A stretch of DNA of 64,000 nucleotides from Saprospiraceae bacterium (GCA_016712145.1 JADJRO010000001.1:496001-560000); one strand, 5' to 3'; shown: positions 39,980 to 48,643, numbered from the stretch's first letter. Notes: generated from the letters alone by a model not told the origin. Program-made: numbers and translations.

Positions 39980-41914
39980 TTGAAACTTAAGAGTGCCCGT
40001 TTTTTAAATTTTGTACCTATTTTGCTTGTTCCGATCGCTGGACTTCTTATGTCTGGAACAAATTATAAATCCAGCCCGTATTTTCATTTATTTGAAAACC
40101 GGTTGCAAGAATTTATCTCGATTCAATCACAACTTGTTGATTATATGGCATTTGAAGATCCATCTACCCATGCCAGTCGTCTTCGTTGTAAAGAACTGAT
40201 TCATCAAAATCGATTGCTTTTAAAGTCCGTAGATTTTTGGATTCGGTATTTACATCCAAACCTGTATCGAAAAATTAATGGCCCCTTGCTGGTAGAATGG
40301 GAGACCGAAGTATTTGAAAAATTTGAAGCTCCCTATAAACGAATTGGTGCTGGTTTGGGATTGGCAGAATCCTATCTAGATGAAGCAGCCATCAAAAAAG
40401 ATTCACTTTTAAATTTAATCAAATCCGGTTTAGAAAGCAGTAAGCTCTTTCTTCAGGATTCTATTACAGTTCAATTTAATATTCCCGATCATTTTTATTT
40501 TGCTAACCGTTTGTTTCTGCTCAATCTTGCAGCTATTTATACAACAGGTTTTGAATGTCCCGATCCAAATGCTGTGATACCAGAATTAAAGTTTATGCTT
40601 GCTTCAATGCCAGAAGTTTACGCATTTTATAATCAGGCGTATCCTTCATTGCGCTTTCCAGAAACGTATCGGAATTTATTTTCAGAGATGATTGAGTTTG
40701 TTCGAACGCAATCTTCTAATTTAAATACATTTGATCATTTTAGGTTTATACGAGATTATGTAAATCCCTTATTCAAAATTAACCAAGAGCAACTAGTTAG
40801 TAAGAAGCTCAAAACAAAAAACTTCAATGATTACAGTTTAAACAATCTAGCAACATCTATTTTTGATAAGACCTTGTACGAAGGCCAGGATTTTAAAGGG
40901 ATTTTCAGAAGCATTAAAAATGATTCAATACTCAATGAAATCAGGGCTTTGGGCAAACTTCTATTTTATGATCCTATATTATCCGGAAATTTAAAAAGAG
41001 CGTGTGCATCATGCCATCAACCGACAACATTTTTTACCGATACTTTAAATAAAACAGCTTTAAAATTTGATCAAAAATCAAGCCTATTACGAAGTACCCC
41101 CTCATTGACAAATGTTATTCACAATCATTTAATTATGTTGGATGGTAAACACATCGATTTAAAAAGTCAACTCAAGGATGTAATCCATAATCCGGAAGAA
41201 CTAAATGCAAACGAACAAACCATTTTAAAAAATATAATGAGTTGCAATGAATATAAAACAAGATTTCAGAAATTTAAAAATTACGGGGGATTGTCTACAA
41301 TTAGTTTTGAACATCTAAGTGCTGCGATTATTTTATATTATTCAGAGTTTAGTTTTTATGAAGCAGATTTTGATTTGGCCATGAATCAAAAAATTGTACT
41401 CTCAAAAGACGTGCAAGAAGGTTTTAATATTTTTATGGGAAAAGCAAAATGTGGAACCTGCCATTTTGTCCCACAATTTAACGGTGTAAAGCCTCCCTAT
41501 ATAGGCAGTGAATTTGAAGTAATTGGTGTTCCTTCCGATACGTTTTTCAAATCTATTAGTCCAGATTCCGGTCGCTATAAGATAAATCCTTCAACTGAGA
41601 CCAGTCATGCATTTCGGACCGGAAGCATTCGGAATGCATCCCATACCATGCCCTATATGCATCAGGGTGTTTTTCGAACGATGGATGAGGTAATCGAATT
41701 TTATAATGCCGGAGGTGGAGGAGGGAAGGGATTATCTGTAAGCAACCAAAGTCTTTCAACTGAAAAACTTGAATTGACTGAATCAGAAAAGCAAAAATTA
41801 AAAATCTTTATTGAAACACTTACAGAACATATACCCATACAAGTACCTCCAGCTTCCTTACCTTTGTCTTCTAAAAAAGAATTAAATAAACGCAAAGTAG
41901 GCGGTGAATATTAA
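39980..41914 (+). CDS. Di-heme cytochrome c peroxidase (CcpA/MauG-like) with long N-terminal domain
   Basis: Exported 644-residue protein. The N-terminal hydrophobic stretch (about residues 8-26) is a signal peptide or anchor. Residues of about 35-300 form a mainly helical domain without heme motifs, including KINGPLLVEWETEVFEKFEA, which reminds me of imelysin-like sequences (uncertain). The C-terminal half is a bacterial di-heme cytochrome c peroxidase with CASCH at 342-346 and CGTCH at 491-495, and the family motif FRTGSIRNASHTMPYMHQGVF. Such enzymes reduce peroxide or oxidise substrates in the periplasm. The start is probably TTG 39980, since no ATG occurs before the hydrophobic segment. 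The stop codon overlaps the next ATG by one base, so the two cytochromes are coupled. Confidence 0.87.
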   Translation: MKLKSARFLNFVPILLVPIAGLLMSGTNYKSSPYFHLFENRLQEFISIQSQLVDYMAFEDPSTHASRLRCKELIHQNRLLLKSVDFWIRYLHPNLYRKINGPLLVEWETEVFEKFEAPYKRIGAGLGLAESYLDEAAIKKDSLLNLIKSGLESSKLFLQDSITVQFNIPDHFYFANRLFLLNLAAIYTTGFECPDPNAVIPELKFMLASMPEVYAFYNQAYPSLRFPETYRNLFSEMIEFVRTQSSNLNTFDHFRFIRDYVNPLFKINQEQLVSKKLKTKNFNDYSLNNLATSIFDKTLYEGQDFKGIFRSIKNDSILNEIRALGKLLFYDPILSGNLKRACASCHQPTTFFTDTLNKTALKFDQKSSLLRSTPSLTNVIHNHLIMLDGKHIDLKSQLKDVIHNPEELNANEQTILKNIMSCNEYKTRFQKFKNYGGLSTISFEHLSAAIILYYSEFSFYEADFDLAMNQKIVLSKDVQEGFNIFMGKAKCGTCHFVPQFNGVKPPYIGSEFEVIGVPSDTFFKSISPDSGRYKINPSTETSHAFRTGSIRNASHTMPYMHQGVFRTMDEVIEFYNAGGGGGKGLSVSNQSLSTEKLELTESEKQKLKIFIETLTEHIPIQVPPASLPLSSKKELNKRKVGGEY

Positions 41915-42261
41915 TGAAACATAAATTTATTCTATTGTCATGTTTTCTGTTGTTTGCCACTGTTCATTGCAGCAAACCAAAAGAACAATATTATATTCCA
42001 GATAAAATTTCTAAGGAAAATAAGCGAAACTTAATTGCCTATTTTGATCAAGGAAAAATGTTATTCAAAAATAATTGTGCAAGCTGTCATGGCATATACG
42101 GTCAAGGTAAAGACAGCATCCCTAATTTTAGTCAATCCCAATTGGATACCTATAAAGCTAAACTTGCCATGAAGGACGGCCAAACACATTCATTTGCTGA
42201 TAGCTTAAGCTACGATCAAATCGAACAAATCTTGAAGTTTCTTAGTTATAGGAAGCAATGA
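41914..42261 (+). CDS. Mono-heme c-type cytochrome lipoprotein
   Basis: Small exported cytochrome of 115 residues with a signal peptide ending in FATVHC, a plausible though weak lipobox with lipidated Cys19. The heme site is CASCH at 55-59, in the context GKMLFKNNCASCHGIYGQGKD, and a class I cytochrome c fold follows. A C-terminal YDQIEQILKFLSYRK helix completes it, but the usual distal Met ligand is not obvious (one candidate is AMKDG). The ATG overlaps the stop of the di-heme peroxidase gene by one base. The likely job is to pass electrons to or from that peroxidase (inference from coupling). Confidence 0.85.
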   Translation: MKHKFILLSCFLLFATVHCSKPKEQYYIPDKISKENKRNLIAYFDQGKMLFKNNCASCHGIYGQGKDSIPNFSQSQLDTYKAKLAMKDGQTHSFADSLSYDQIEQILKFLSYRKQ

Positions 42262-42267
42262 GAGGGG

Positions 42268-42303
42268 AAGCTGTTAAGCTATTAAGCTGTCAAGCTGTTA
42301 AGC
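42268..42303. repeat. Short 8-bp tandem repeat (AGCTGTTA-like, four copies)
   Basis: Four imperfect copies of AGCTGTTA (variants AGCTATTA and AGCTGTCA) lie seven bases after the stop of the cytochrome gene, in the spacer before the convergent ndk gene. No role is evident. Confidence 0.7.
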
Positions 42304-42384
42304 AAAAAACCAATTGTCGGTAGTCTAAAGTCTGTAGGTAAGAAGAAAAAACCTCTAGACTTCCTTGCTAAAGACTCCTCCTCA

Positions 42385-42804
42385 CTAAAATATTTCAGTT
42401 CCTGCAAAATGAAAACTGCCCTCAATTTGAGCATTTTCATCAGAGTCAGATCCATGCACCGCATTTTCACCTACATTTTTTGCATACATAGCACGTATAG
42501 TTCCTGGAGCTGCTTTAGCTGGATCTGTGGCCCCAATCAAGTTTCTGAATTCTTCAACTGCATTGTCTTTTTCAAGAATGGCTGCTACGATTGGACCTGA
42601 AGACATAAAATCAACCAATTCTCCATAAAATGGACGTGCAGCATGAACAGCATAAAATTCGCCTGCTTTTTCTTTGGATAAGCGGGTAAATTTCATTGCA
42701 ACTATTTTGAAACCTGCATCGCATATCTGGTTTAAAATTTTTCCACTGTAGCCGGATTGTACTGCATCCGGTTTTATCATCGTAAACGTTCTGTTCGTTG
42801 CCAT
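42385..42804 (-). CDS. ndk: Nucleoside diphosphate kinase
   Basis: Cytosolic enzyme of 139 residues that moves the gamma-phosphate of ATP to other nucleoside diphosphates through a phosphohistidine. Family landmarks are TMIKPDAVQSG at the N-terminus (Lys11), RPFYGELVDFMSSGP in the middle, and the catalytic His117 in NAVHGSDS. The length is normal. A well-formed Bacteroidota promoter lies just upstream of ATG 42804 (see 42824-42853). Monocistronic, convergent with the cytochrome genes. Confidence 0.97.
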   Translation of the reverse strand: MATNRTFTMIKPDAVQSGYSGKILNQICDAGFKIVAMKFTRLSKEKAGEFYAVHAARPFYGELVDFMSSGPIVAAILEKDNAVEEFRNLIGATDPAKAAPGTIRAMYAKNVGENAVHGSDSDENAQIEGSFHFAGTEIF

Positions 42805-42823
42805 TTTTTTTTAAATTAGGGCC

Positions 42824-42853
42824 CAAATCTAAACGCTTTCTTATTGATACAAA
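42824..42853 (-). promoter_or_regulatory. Bacteroidota sigma-type promoter for ndk
   Basis: On the minus strand: TTTG (42853-42850), an 18-base spacer, then TAGATTTG (42831-42824), a full match to the TTTG / TAnnTTTG consensus. It ends 20 bases before the ndk ATG, leaving a short leader. Best promoter in the window. Confidence 0.7.
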
Positions 42854-42934
42854 CCCAATCAAGCGCTTCTTGAATTCTCATTAACATATAAAAAGGAAAT
42901 TTGCCAAATTTTATTTGGAATTTTACAGCGTTGT

Positions 42935-43939
42935 ATGGATCAAATTCATGAATTAAAAGCCCTGCTCCTCACACCAAAATCATGTGTGGTGTTGTCACAT
43001 CGCAATCCAGATGGGGATGCCTTGGGTTCAAGTTTGGCCCTCAGTCTGTTCTTGCAATCCTTAAATCATAATGTTCGGGTTATTTATCCAAGTGAGTACC
43101 CCTTAAATTTTGAATGGATGCCACAAACTGAAGAGATACTAATCTACGATATCAGTCAAAAAGATTGTGAGCAAGCCATTAAAAGTGCTGAACTCATTTT
43201 TTGTCTTGACTTTAATTCTTTGGAACGAATCGATCGGATGGCTGCATTTATTATGGAAAGCAATGCACCAAAAATTATGATGGATCACCACATGGATCCA
43301 GAGCCTTTTGCGGATCTCGTATTTAGTATTGAAACGGCGAGTTCAACATCTGAAATTGTTTATGATATCATTACAGAACTTGGATATAAATCCAAAATTT
43401 CTTCTTTAATTATAGACTGTCTTTATACCGGAATCATGACAGATACCGGGTCTTTTCATCATGCTACCAGTCCGAAATTATTTAAAATCCTTTCTGAATT
43501 AAAAGCCGAAGGATTGAACGATACCAGAATTCAGGAACTTGTCAACAACAGTCAACCTGAAAAATACCTTCGTTTATTAGGCCATTGCCTTCATAATCGC
43601 ATGGAGTTGTATCCGGAGCAACATTTTGGTTTAATATATCTTACAAAAGAAGATTATCGTAATTTTGATATTCGCAGAGGAGACACAGAAGGAATTATCA
43701 ATTACTTAATGATGCTTAAATCTGTTAAAATCGGTGCACTTGTAATGAATCAACCAAGCATTGTGAAACTTTCACTCAGGTCTAAAGGAAACATTTCAGT
43801 ACAACAAATTTGCAGGCAACATTTTAACGGAGGAGGTCATAAAAATGCTTCCGGAGGATCTTCAAAACTTAGTTTAGAAGAGACCTTGAAAAAATTGAAA
43901 GAAGCCCTTTCTCAAACAGAATTGAAATTAACTCATTAA
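42935..43939 (+). CDS. DHH/DHHA1 phosphoesterase (NrnA-like oligoribonuclease/pAp phosphatase)
   Basis: Cytosolic manganese-dependent phosphoesterase of 334 residues. The N-terminal DHH domain has SHRNPDGDALGSS (21-33), an Asp in CLDFNSL, and the name-giving D117-H118-H119. The C-terminal DHHA1 domain carries GGGHKNASGG (His302), which binds substrate. Family members degrade 2-5-nt RNA and dephosphorylate pAp, completing RNA turnover and sulfur metabolism. The ATG at 42935 fits the length. The FKBP gene follows after 18 bases and is probably in the same transcript. Confidence 0.9.
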   Translation: MDQIHELKALLLTPKSCVVLSHRNPDGDALGSSLALSLFLQSLNHNVRVIYPSEYPLNFEWMPQTEEILIYDISQKDCEQAIKSAELIFCLDFNSLERIDRMAAFIMESNAPKIMMDHHMDPEPFADLVFSIETASSTSEIVYDIITELGYKSKISSLIIDCLYTGIMTDTGSFHHATSPKLFKILSELKAEGLNDTRIQELVNNSQPEKYLRLLGHCLHNRMELYPEQHFGLIYLTKEDYRNFDIRRGDTEGIINYLMMLKSVKIGALVMNQPSIVKLSLRSKGNISVQQICRQHFNGGGHKNASGGSSKLSLEETLKKLKEALSQTELKLTH

Positions 43940-43957
43940 AACAATAGCTATTATTCC

Positions 43958-44866
43958 ATGAAAAAATTATTTGTATTATTCTTAATGATTGCAGTCACTT
44001 CAGCATTGTTATTTAATGCCTGCAAGGGAGGTTCTGCAAAGAAAAAATCCTTAAATGGTTTTGATGTTTCCATGCTTAAAGATGAAGCAGGAGACTTAGC
44101 AAAAGAAGGTGATTATGTTTATTTCCGTTATTATGTAAAAAGCAAAGACTCTTTAATTTTTGCTTCCAACATGCAAACACCGGTTATAAAATTTAAATTA
44201 CCTAAAATTGAAAAAACGGATATTAAAAATGCACAACCCATAACAGATGCATTGCATTTGATGTCAAAAGGTGACAGCATTATCGTATCCCAGGTATTGG
44301 ACGATAACATGAAAAAATCAATTGGAATTCCTGGAATTGAAATGCTTGATTTTCATGTGGTTTTAGTTGACATTAAAGATGAAGCAGGATACAATGCCGA
44401 TATGGAAGCTGACAAGAAAGCCAACGAAGAAAAAGCAATGGAATCCAAAGGCAAAGCAGATGAAATTGCAGAGAAAGCAAAACAAATTTTGGCTGATTAT
44501 AAAGCTAAAAAATTAGATGATAAAATGGTAACGCTTGCGTCTGGCTTAAAATACTATGTACACGAAGCTGGTACCGGTCCAAAAGCTGAAAATGGCAAAC
44601 GAGTAAGTGTAAATTATTATGGAATGCTTATGGACGGAAAACATTTTGATGATTCCTGGTCACGCGGACAAGAATTTGTTTTTGGATTAGGTGCAGGTCA
44701 GGTAATCAAAGGTTGGGATGAAGGTGTTGCAAGTTTAACAGAAGGAACCAAAGCTACTTTATTTATTCCATCTGCTTTGGGATATGGAGCACAAGGATCT
44801 CCTCCAGTAATTCCAGAAAATGCTGACCTGATGTTTTATATTGAGGTTGGTAAAGTCAATCAATAA
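43958..44866 (+). CDS. FKBP-type peptidyl-prolyl isomerase lipoprotein
   Basis: Envelope lipoprotein of 302 residues with signal peptide and lipobox-like LFNAC (Cys22). Residues of about 40-140 resemble a degenerate FKBP domain (GDYVYFRYYV, LMSKGDSIIV). A charged helical linker rich in Lys, Glu and Ala (about 145-185) follows. The C-terminal FKBP domain is complete, with NGKRVSVNYYGMLMDGKHFD, GAGQVIKGWDEGV and IPSALGYGAQG. It should assist folding of exported proteins by proline isomerisation, on the periplasmic face or the surface. A strong hairpin terminator follows directly. Confidence 0.92.
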   Translation: MKKLFVLFLMIAVTSALLFNACKGGSAKKKSLNGFDVSMLKDEAGDLAKEGDYVYFRYYVKSKDSLIFASNMQTPVIKFKLPKIEKTDIKNAQPITDALHLMSKGDSIIVSQVLDDNMKKSIGIPGIEMLDFHVVLVDIKDEAGYNADMEADKKANEEKAMESKGKADEIAEKAKQILADYKAKKLDDKMVTLASGLKYYVHEAGTGPKAENGKRVSVNYYGMLMDGKHFDDSWSRGQEFVFGLGAGQVIKGWDEGVASLTEGTKATLFIPSALGYGAQGSPPVIPENADLMFYIEVGKVNQ

Positions 44867-44885
44867 TATTTCTAGTAAATTATAA

Positions 44886-44924
44886 ATGAGGAATTCCAAC
44901 TAAAACGGGATTCCTCATTTTTTA
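44886..44924 (+). terminator. Intrinsic terminator between FKBP gene and prfB
   Basis: A 12-bp stem (one G-U pair) formed by 44886-44897 and 44907-44918 with a 9-base loop, followed by a run of six T. The stem can extend through flanking A/T bases. It ends about 20 bases before the prfB ATG. Confidence 0.85.
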
Positions 44925-44943
44925 TTAATTTTAAATTCTAATC

Positions 44944-46045
44944 ATGACCCTAGATCAACTAAAGGATTTAAAGAGAAGGCTCGGTGAGCTAAGGAGGTTT
45001 CTTTGACGTCGATAAAAAGAAACTTGAATTAGAAGATAAAGAACAACAAACCATGGATCCGGAATTTTGGAGCCATGCACAGCGTGCTGAATTGATAATG
45101 AAAGAAATCAAAACTGCAAAGAATTGGATGGAGTCTTTTAATAAGGCACAGAATCAAATGGACGATCTGGAAGTTTTGCTTGAATTTTTTGATGCTGGTG
45201 AAGCCAATGAAGAAGAATTGGATGCTAAGTATAAAGAGTGCGTTGATTATATCGATGATCTTGAATTTCGTTCCACACTTAACAAGCAAGAAGATGAATT
45301 GTCATGCATTATTGAGATTAATGCTGGTGCTGGAGGTACAGAATCCTGTGATTGGTCAGCTATGCTTTTACGCATGTATCAAATGTGGGGTGAGCGTAAT
45401 GGCTTCAAGGTAAGTACAATTAATTATCAGGCAGGCGATGTTGCTGGTATCAAAACAGCAGAAATTGAAATAAACGGTGATTATGCCTATGGCATGTTGA
45501 AAGGGGAAAACGGAGTCCATCGTTTAGTACGTGTAAGCCCTTTTAATTCTCAAGGTAAGCGCATGACTTCCTTTTCTTCAATATTTGTGCATCCACTGAT
45601 TGATGATCGAATTGAAGTTACAATCAATACAGCCGATTTGGATTGGGATACTTTTAGATCGAGCGGTGCCGGCGGGCAGCATGTTAATAAAACAGAGTCT
45701 GCTGTGCGGGTTAGGCACTTACCTTCAGGTTTGGTGGTAGAATGTCAGCAAGAACGTTCTCAACATCAGAATCGGGAAAAAGCCTTGCAATTATTAAAAT
45801 CAAGACTTTATGAGCGCGAGCTTGAACGCCAGTTTCAAGAAAAGTCTAAAGTGGAATCCACTAAAATGAAAAATGAATGGGGTTCGCAAATTCGCTCGTA
45901 TGTACTAGATGATCGAAGAGTAAAAGATCACCGAACCGGATACCAAACCAGTCAAACAGATCTTGTATTGGACGGTTATATTGATGAATTTTTAAAAACC
46001 TATATGATGAATAAAACCGTAGGCTCTGCTGAAGATGATGACTAA
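44944..46045 (+). CDS. prfB: Peptide chain release factor 2, with programmed +1 frameshift
   Basis: RF2 recognises UAA/UGA stop codons and triggers peptide release. The true start is ATG 44944. Twenty codons are read (MTLDQLKDLK...RRFL) up to an in-frame TGA at 45004-45006. Ribosomes must slip +1 on CTT (45001-45003) so that GAC at 45005 is read next, giving a 366-residue protein, the normal RF2 length. The slip signal is textbook: AGGAGG at 44992-44997, three bases, CTT, TGA, C. SPF (about 198-200) reads the stop codon and GGQ (about 243-245) catalyses hydrolysis. A conventional ORF call would start wrongly at 45053 and lose 36 residues. Expression is autoregulated: low RF2 favours frameshifting. 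The 3' end overlaps the convergent cutA by 4 bases. Confidence 0.97.
44992..45007 (+). promoter_or_regulatory. RF2 programmed frameshift site
   Basis: AGGAGG TTT CTT TGA C: an internal Shine-Dalgarno-like sequence three bases before the slippery CTT, then TGA with a following C (a weak stop context). Same spacing as in Escherichia coli prfB. Confidence 0.95.
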
Positions 46046-46356
46046 GTAATTAATTCATTCATCCAGGAAGCATATTTTTTATTTACACGCCCTTTTAATT
46101 TTATAATACAGGGCACTTCGTACGGATGATTTGAAGCTATATACTGAAAAGCGGATTTTTCGTTTTGTTTATTGGTTTTAATGATCGCAATGCATTCGTT
46201 TCCTTTGGTTATTTTTTCGTTCCAGATATAATTGGATATAACCTTAAACGCTTGAATGCAAACGGCCAATTCATTTATTAATAAATAATTGCTGATTTTG
46301 CTTGCTGATTTTTCTGACGGAAAAGGAACATAAAACAATACAATTTTGTTTTTCAT
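46042..46356 (-). CDS. cutA: CutA1 family divalent-cation tolerance protein
   Basis: Small cytosolic protein of 104 residues forming PII-like trimers. Family signatures seen are SNYIWNEKI in place of the usual SIYxWxGKI, EClAIIKT-like CIAIIKTNKQN, and the very conserved HPYEVPCII. Members bind copper or other divalent metals in vitro, but their cell role is unclear. It overlaps prfB by 4 bases tail-to-tail. About 180 bases upstream are AT-rich; they contain two short hairpins (around 46,480-46,515) without a U tract. Confidence 0.9.
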   Translation of the reverse strand: MKNKIVLFYVPFPSEKSASKISNYLLINELAVCIQAFKVISNYIWNEKITKGNECIAIIKTNKQNEKSAFQYIASNHPYEVPCIIKLKGRVNKKYASWMNELIT

Positions 46357-46539
46357 ATATCATTCGTTTCTTAGATCTGAAATTTGAAAGTCAGGACAAC
46401 GTGTTATTTTGACTCTTATAAATGCTTTGTTCGTTATAAATAATTGTCTATACAAGACACCCAATTTTAAAAGAATTAATGATGCCATAAATCATTGTAA
46501 ACACTCATTAAAAATGAGGTTAAACTGTGAATTGACTTC

Positions 46540-46971
46540 TTACATACCATTTTTCATTTTAAAATATTTATAGGTCTCAATCTGAGATTGAAATTTTTTC
46601 TTTGAATCGGTTTTGAAATACCTATTTATAAAATTATAATTTAGGGATCTTGCTTTTACATTATCCATCAACTGGAAATTGATATTATCCAGTATTACTT
46701 GCTTGATTCCTTTATTATAAATGGGGAATGCCGTTTCTATTCGAAAATGAAGATTTCGAACCATCCAATCGGCAGAAGACAAAAAAAGTTTTTCCTCACC
46801 ATCGTGATAAAAATAATAGATCCGGCTGTGTTCTAAATAACGATCCACGATGCTGATCCCTTCAATATTTTCACTTAATCCGTCCTTACCAATTAATATG
46901 CAACAAATGCCCCTTATAATCAATTGTACTTGTACACCGGCTAATGAGGCCTCATACAATAAATTAATCAT
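46540..46971 (-). CDS. ppk1: Polyphosphate kinase, C-terminal fragment (after in-frame stop)
   Basis: This 143-residue ORF is the end of ppk1 rather than an independent gene. The coding frame is the same as that of the upstream fragment and continues without break from 47040 (KSQALEGKKARILLKLNSLQ) into MINLLYEAS at 46971. It contains the C2 domain landmarks: GVQVQLIIRGICC, the conserved His in SIVDRYLEHSRIYYF, and LSSADWMVRNL. If translated at all, it would need stop-codon readthrough or internal initiation at ATG 46971, which would omit about 23 residues of conserved sequence. Confidence 0.85.
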   Translation of the reverse strand: MINLLYEASLAGVQVQLIIRGICCILIGKDGLSENIEGISIVDRYLEHSRIYYFYHDGEEKLFLSSADWMVRNLHFRIETAFPIYNKGIKQVILDNINFQLMDNVKARSLNYNFINRYFKTDSKKKFQSQIETYKYFKMKNGM

Positions 46972-47040
46972 TTCAGTATCCTGAAGACTATTTAACTTGA
47001 GTAAAATTCGTGCTTTCTTTCCTTCAAGCGCTTGACTTTT

Positions 47041-48615
47041 TTAGAATGCGATCAACTGATGAATTTCATCGTTCAAATTAAATTGACCAATCAATAAATG
47101 TTTAAACGGTAAGCTCGGCAATTTGATATGTTCTAAAAATCCAAACAATCGATTTACTTCAGACGTTATCGCTTCATCTTTTGTAAAAAAACCATAATCC
47201 ACATATATTTTTGCAGTCTGTTCATGAAAATTTCCAGTTGATAGGTAAGCATACTGCTGAATTTCTTCATTTTCTTTTCTTGAAACCATGGCCATCTTGG
47301 CATGGACCTTTAATCCTGGAAAACTATAACGTACTTTAATCCCTTGCTTTTCCATTTCTTCACCCCAAGCTAGATTTGCGGCTTCATCAAATCGTGCTTT
47401 AACTTCAATAAAAATAAATACACTTTTACCTTCCGATGCTGCTAATTTCAAAGCATCCATAATTCGGGATTTCTTTGCAACGCGATATTGTGTAATTTTT
47501 ATCTGGGTTACATCCGGATCCTTTGCTGCTTGTTCAAAAAATGTGATTACCGGCTCGTAATTATGATACGGGAAGCACATTAAATGTTCGCTGCGATTTA
47601 AATTTTCAAACAGGGTATCCGCATCGGCAAGAGGCTTATATTCAATGGATTTAAGTGATTTATTTTTTAATTCCTTTTTACCAAAATCAGGAAAATGAAT
47701 AAAATCAAAATTGTTATGATATCTTCCTTCTGGGGTTAAATCTCCTTTTTGGATTTCAAGCAGCAGAAGAAAATATTCCAGCATTTCTTTTGGCATTGCA
47801 TCATCATAAGCCATACGGGATGCCGGACCTATATTTCTTTTGATCAGGCTTTTTTTAATTTTATCCATCAAGTCCCCGCTAAATTCATCCTCAATATAAA
47901 GTTCAGCGTCCCGGGTTATTTTAATTGAATACGAATTAATAACATGAAAACCTGGAAATAACCATTTTAACGAATAACGTACGATTTCATCTAATAAAAT
48001 AATATCGTGCCTTCCTTTTTCGGATGGTAATTCAATAAATCGAGGTAAATGATCTGAAGGAATTTTAACAATTCCAAACTGGTGATTTTTGATTTCCGCA
48101 TCTTTATCCTCAAGCATGATTGTTAGATACAACTCTGAATTATTAAGAAACGGTTTTACTTTATTGCCAACTAATAATACAGGTTGAACAAATGGAAGCA
48201 GGTTTTCTTTAAAGTAAACATCCAGAAATTGTTCTTGGGCTTTGGTAATTTCTAATTGTGAAAGAAGGTAAATGTTGTGTTTTCGAAGATCCGGAATGAT
48301 CTGATTTTCGAATATATCATTAAACTCATTCAATTGTTTGTTAGCAATTAAATAGAGTTGCTTCAGCAGTTTGCTTGGATTGTAATCTAATTGACTTTTA
48401 GTGTTTTTTCCTAAATTTTTTAAATTCCTGTGGTGTGCCACTCGAATTCTGAAAAATTCACCTAAATTGGATGAATAAATCGCTAAAAATTTTAAACGTT
48501 CTAAAAGCGGGACGGATTTATCTTTGGCTTCTTGTAAAACCCTGTAGTTGAAATCTAACCAACTGATATCGCGGTCAATATATTCAAAATTTACGGTATG
48601 TGTTGGTTCATTCAT
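47041..48615 (-). CDS. ppk1: Polyphosphate kinase 1, N-terminal 524 residues (premature stop)
   Basis: Ppk1 makes inorganic polyphosphate from ATP. From ATG 48615 the protein shows the N-terminal domain (DRDISWLDFNYRVLQEA), the head domain, and the C1 domain with the phosphorylated His438 in KVHAKMAMVSRKE. It stops at TAA 47041-47043. The frame continues after the stop to 46540, and the total of 691 sense codons matches the normal size of about 690. The stop lies where Escherichia coli PPK has Glu in DREIANAQQG, so a single GAA-to-TAA change would explain it (my alignment from memory). The His of the family motif YAHIGTGN is Tyr457 here (YAYLSTGN), perhaps a lineage variant. As it stands the enzyme lacks domain C2 and is probably inactive. 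Confidence 0.9.
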   Translation of the reverse strand: MNEPTHTVNFEYIDRDISWLDFNYRVLQEAKDKSVPLLERLKFLAIYSSNLGEFFRIRVAHHRNLKNLGKNTKSQLDYNPSKLLKQLYLIANKQLNEFNDIFENQIIPDLRKHNIYLLSQLEITKAQEQFLDVYFKENLLPFVQPVLLVGNKVKPFLNNSELYLTIMLEDKDAEIKNHQFGIVKIPSDHLPRFIELPSEKGRHDIILLDEIVRYSLKWLFPGFHVINSYSIKITRDAELYIEDEFSGDLMDKIKKSLIKRNIGPASRMAYDDAMPKEMLEYFLLLLEIQKGDLTPEGRYHNNFDFIHFPDFGKKELKNKSLKSIEYKPLADADTLFENLNRSEHLMCFPYHNYEPVITFFEQAAKDPDVTQIKITQYRVAKKSRIMDALKLAASEGKSVFIFIEVKARFDEAANLAWGEEMEKQGIKVRYSFPGLKVHAKMAMVSRKENEEIQQYAYLSTGNFHEQTAKIYVDYGFFTKDEAITSEVNRLFGFLEHIKLPSLPFKHLLIGQFNLNDEIHQLIAF

Positions 48616-48643
48616 AATGGAAAGCCTGCAAGATATTGAAACG

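Noticed and set aside
45053..46045. prfB starting at ATG 45053
   Set aside because: The classic frameshift site and a good 20-codon leader lie upstream and restore the normal RF2 length.
46470..46520. Hairpins near 46,480-46,515 as a ppk1 or cutA terminator
   Set aside because: The stems are only about 6 bp with no U tract; they could be chance in AT-rich sequence.
46540..46971. A separate 143-residue protein gene
   Set aside because: Same frame and continuous homology with the upstream ppk1 fragment; it is the C2 domain of Ppk1.
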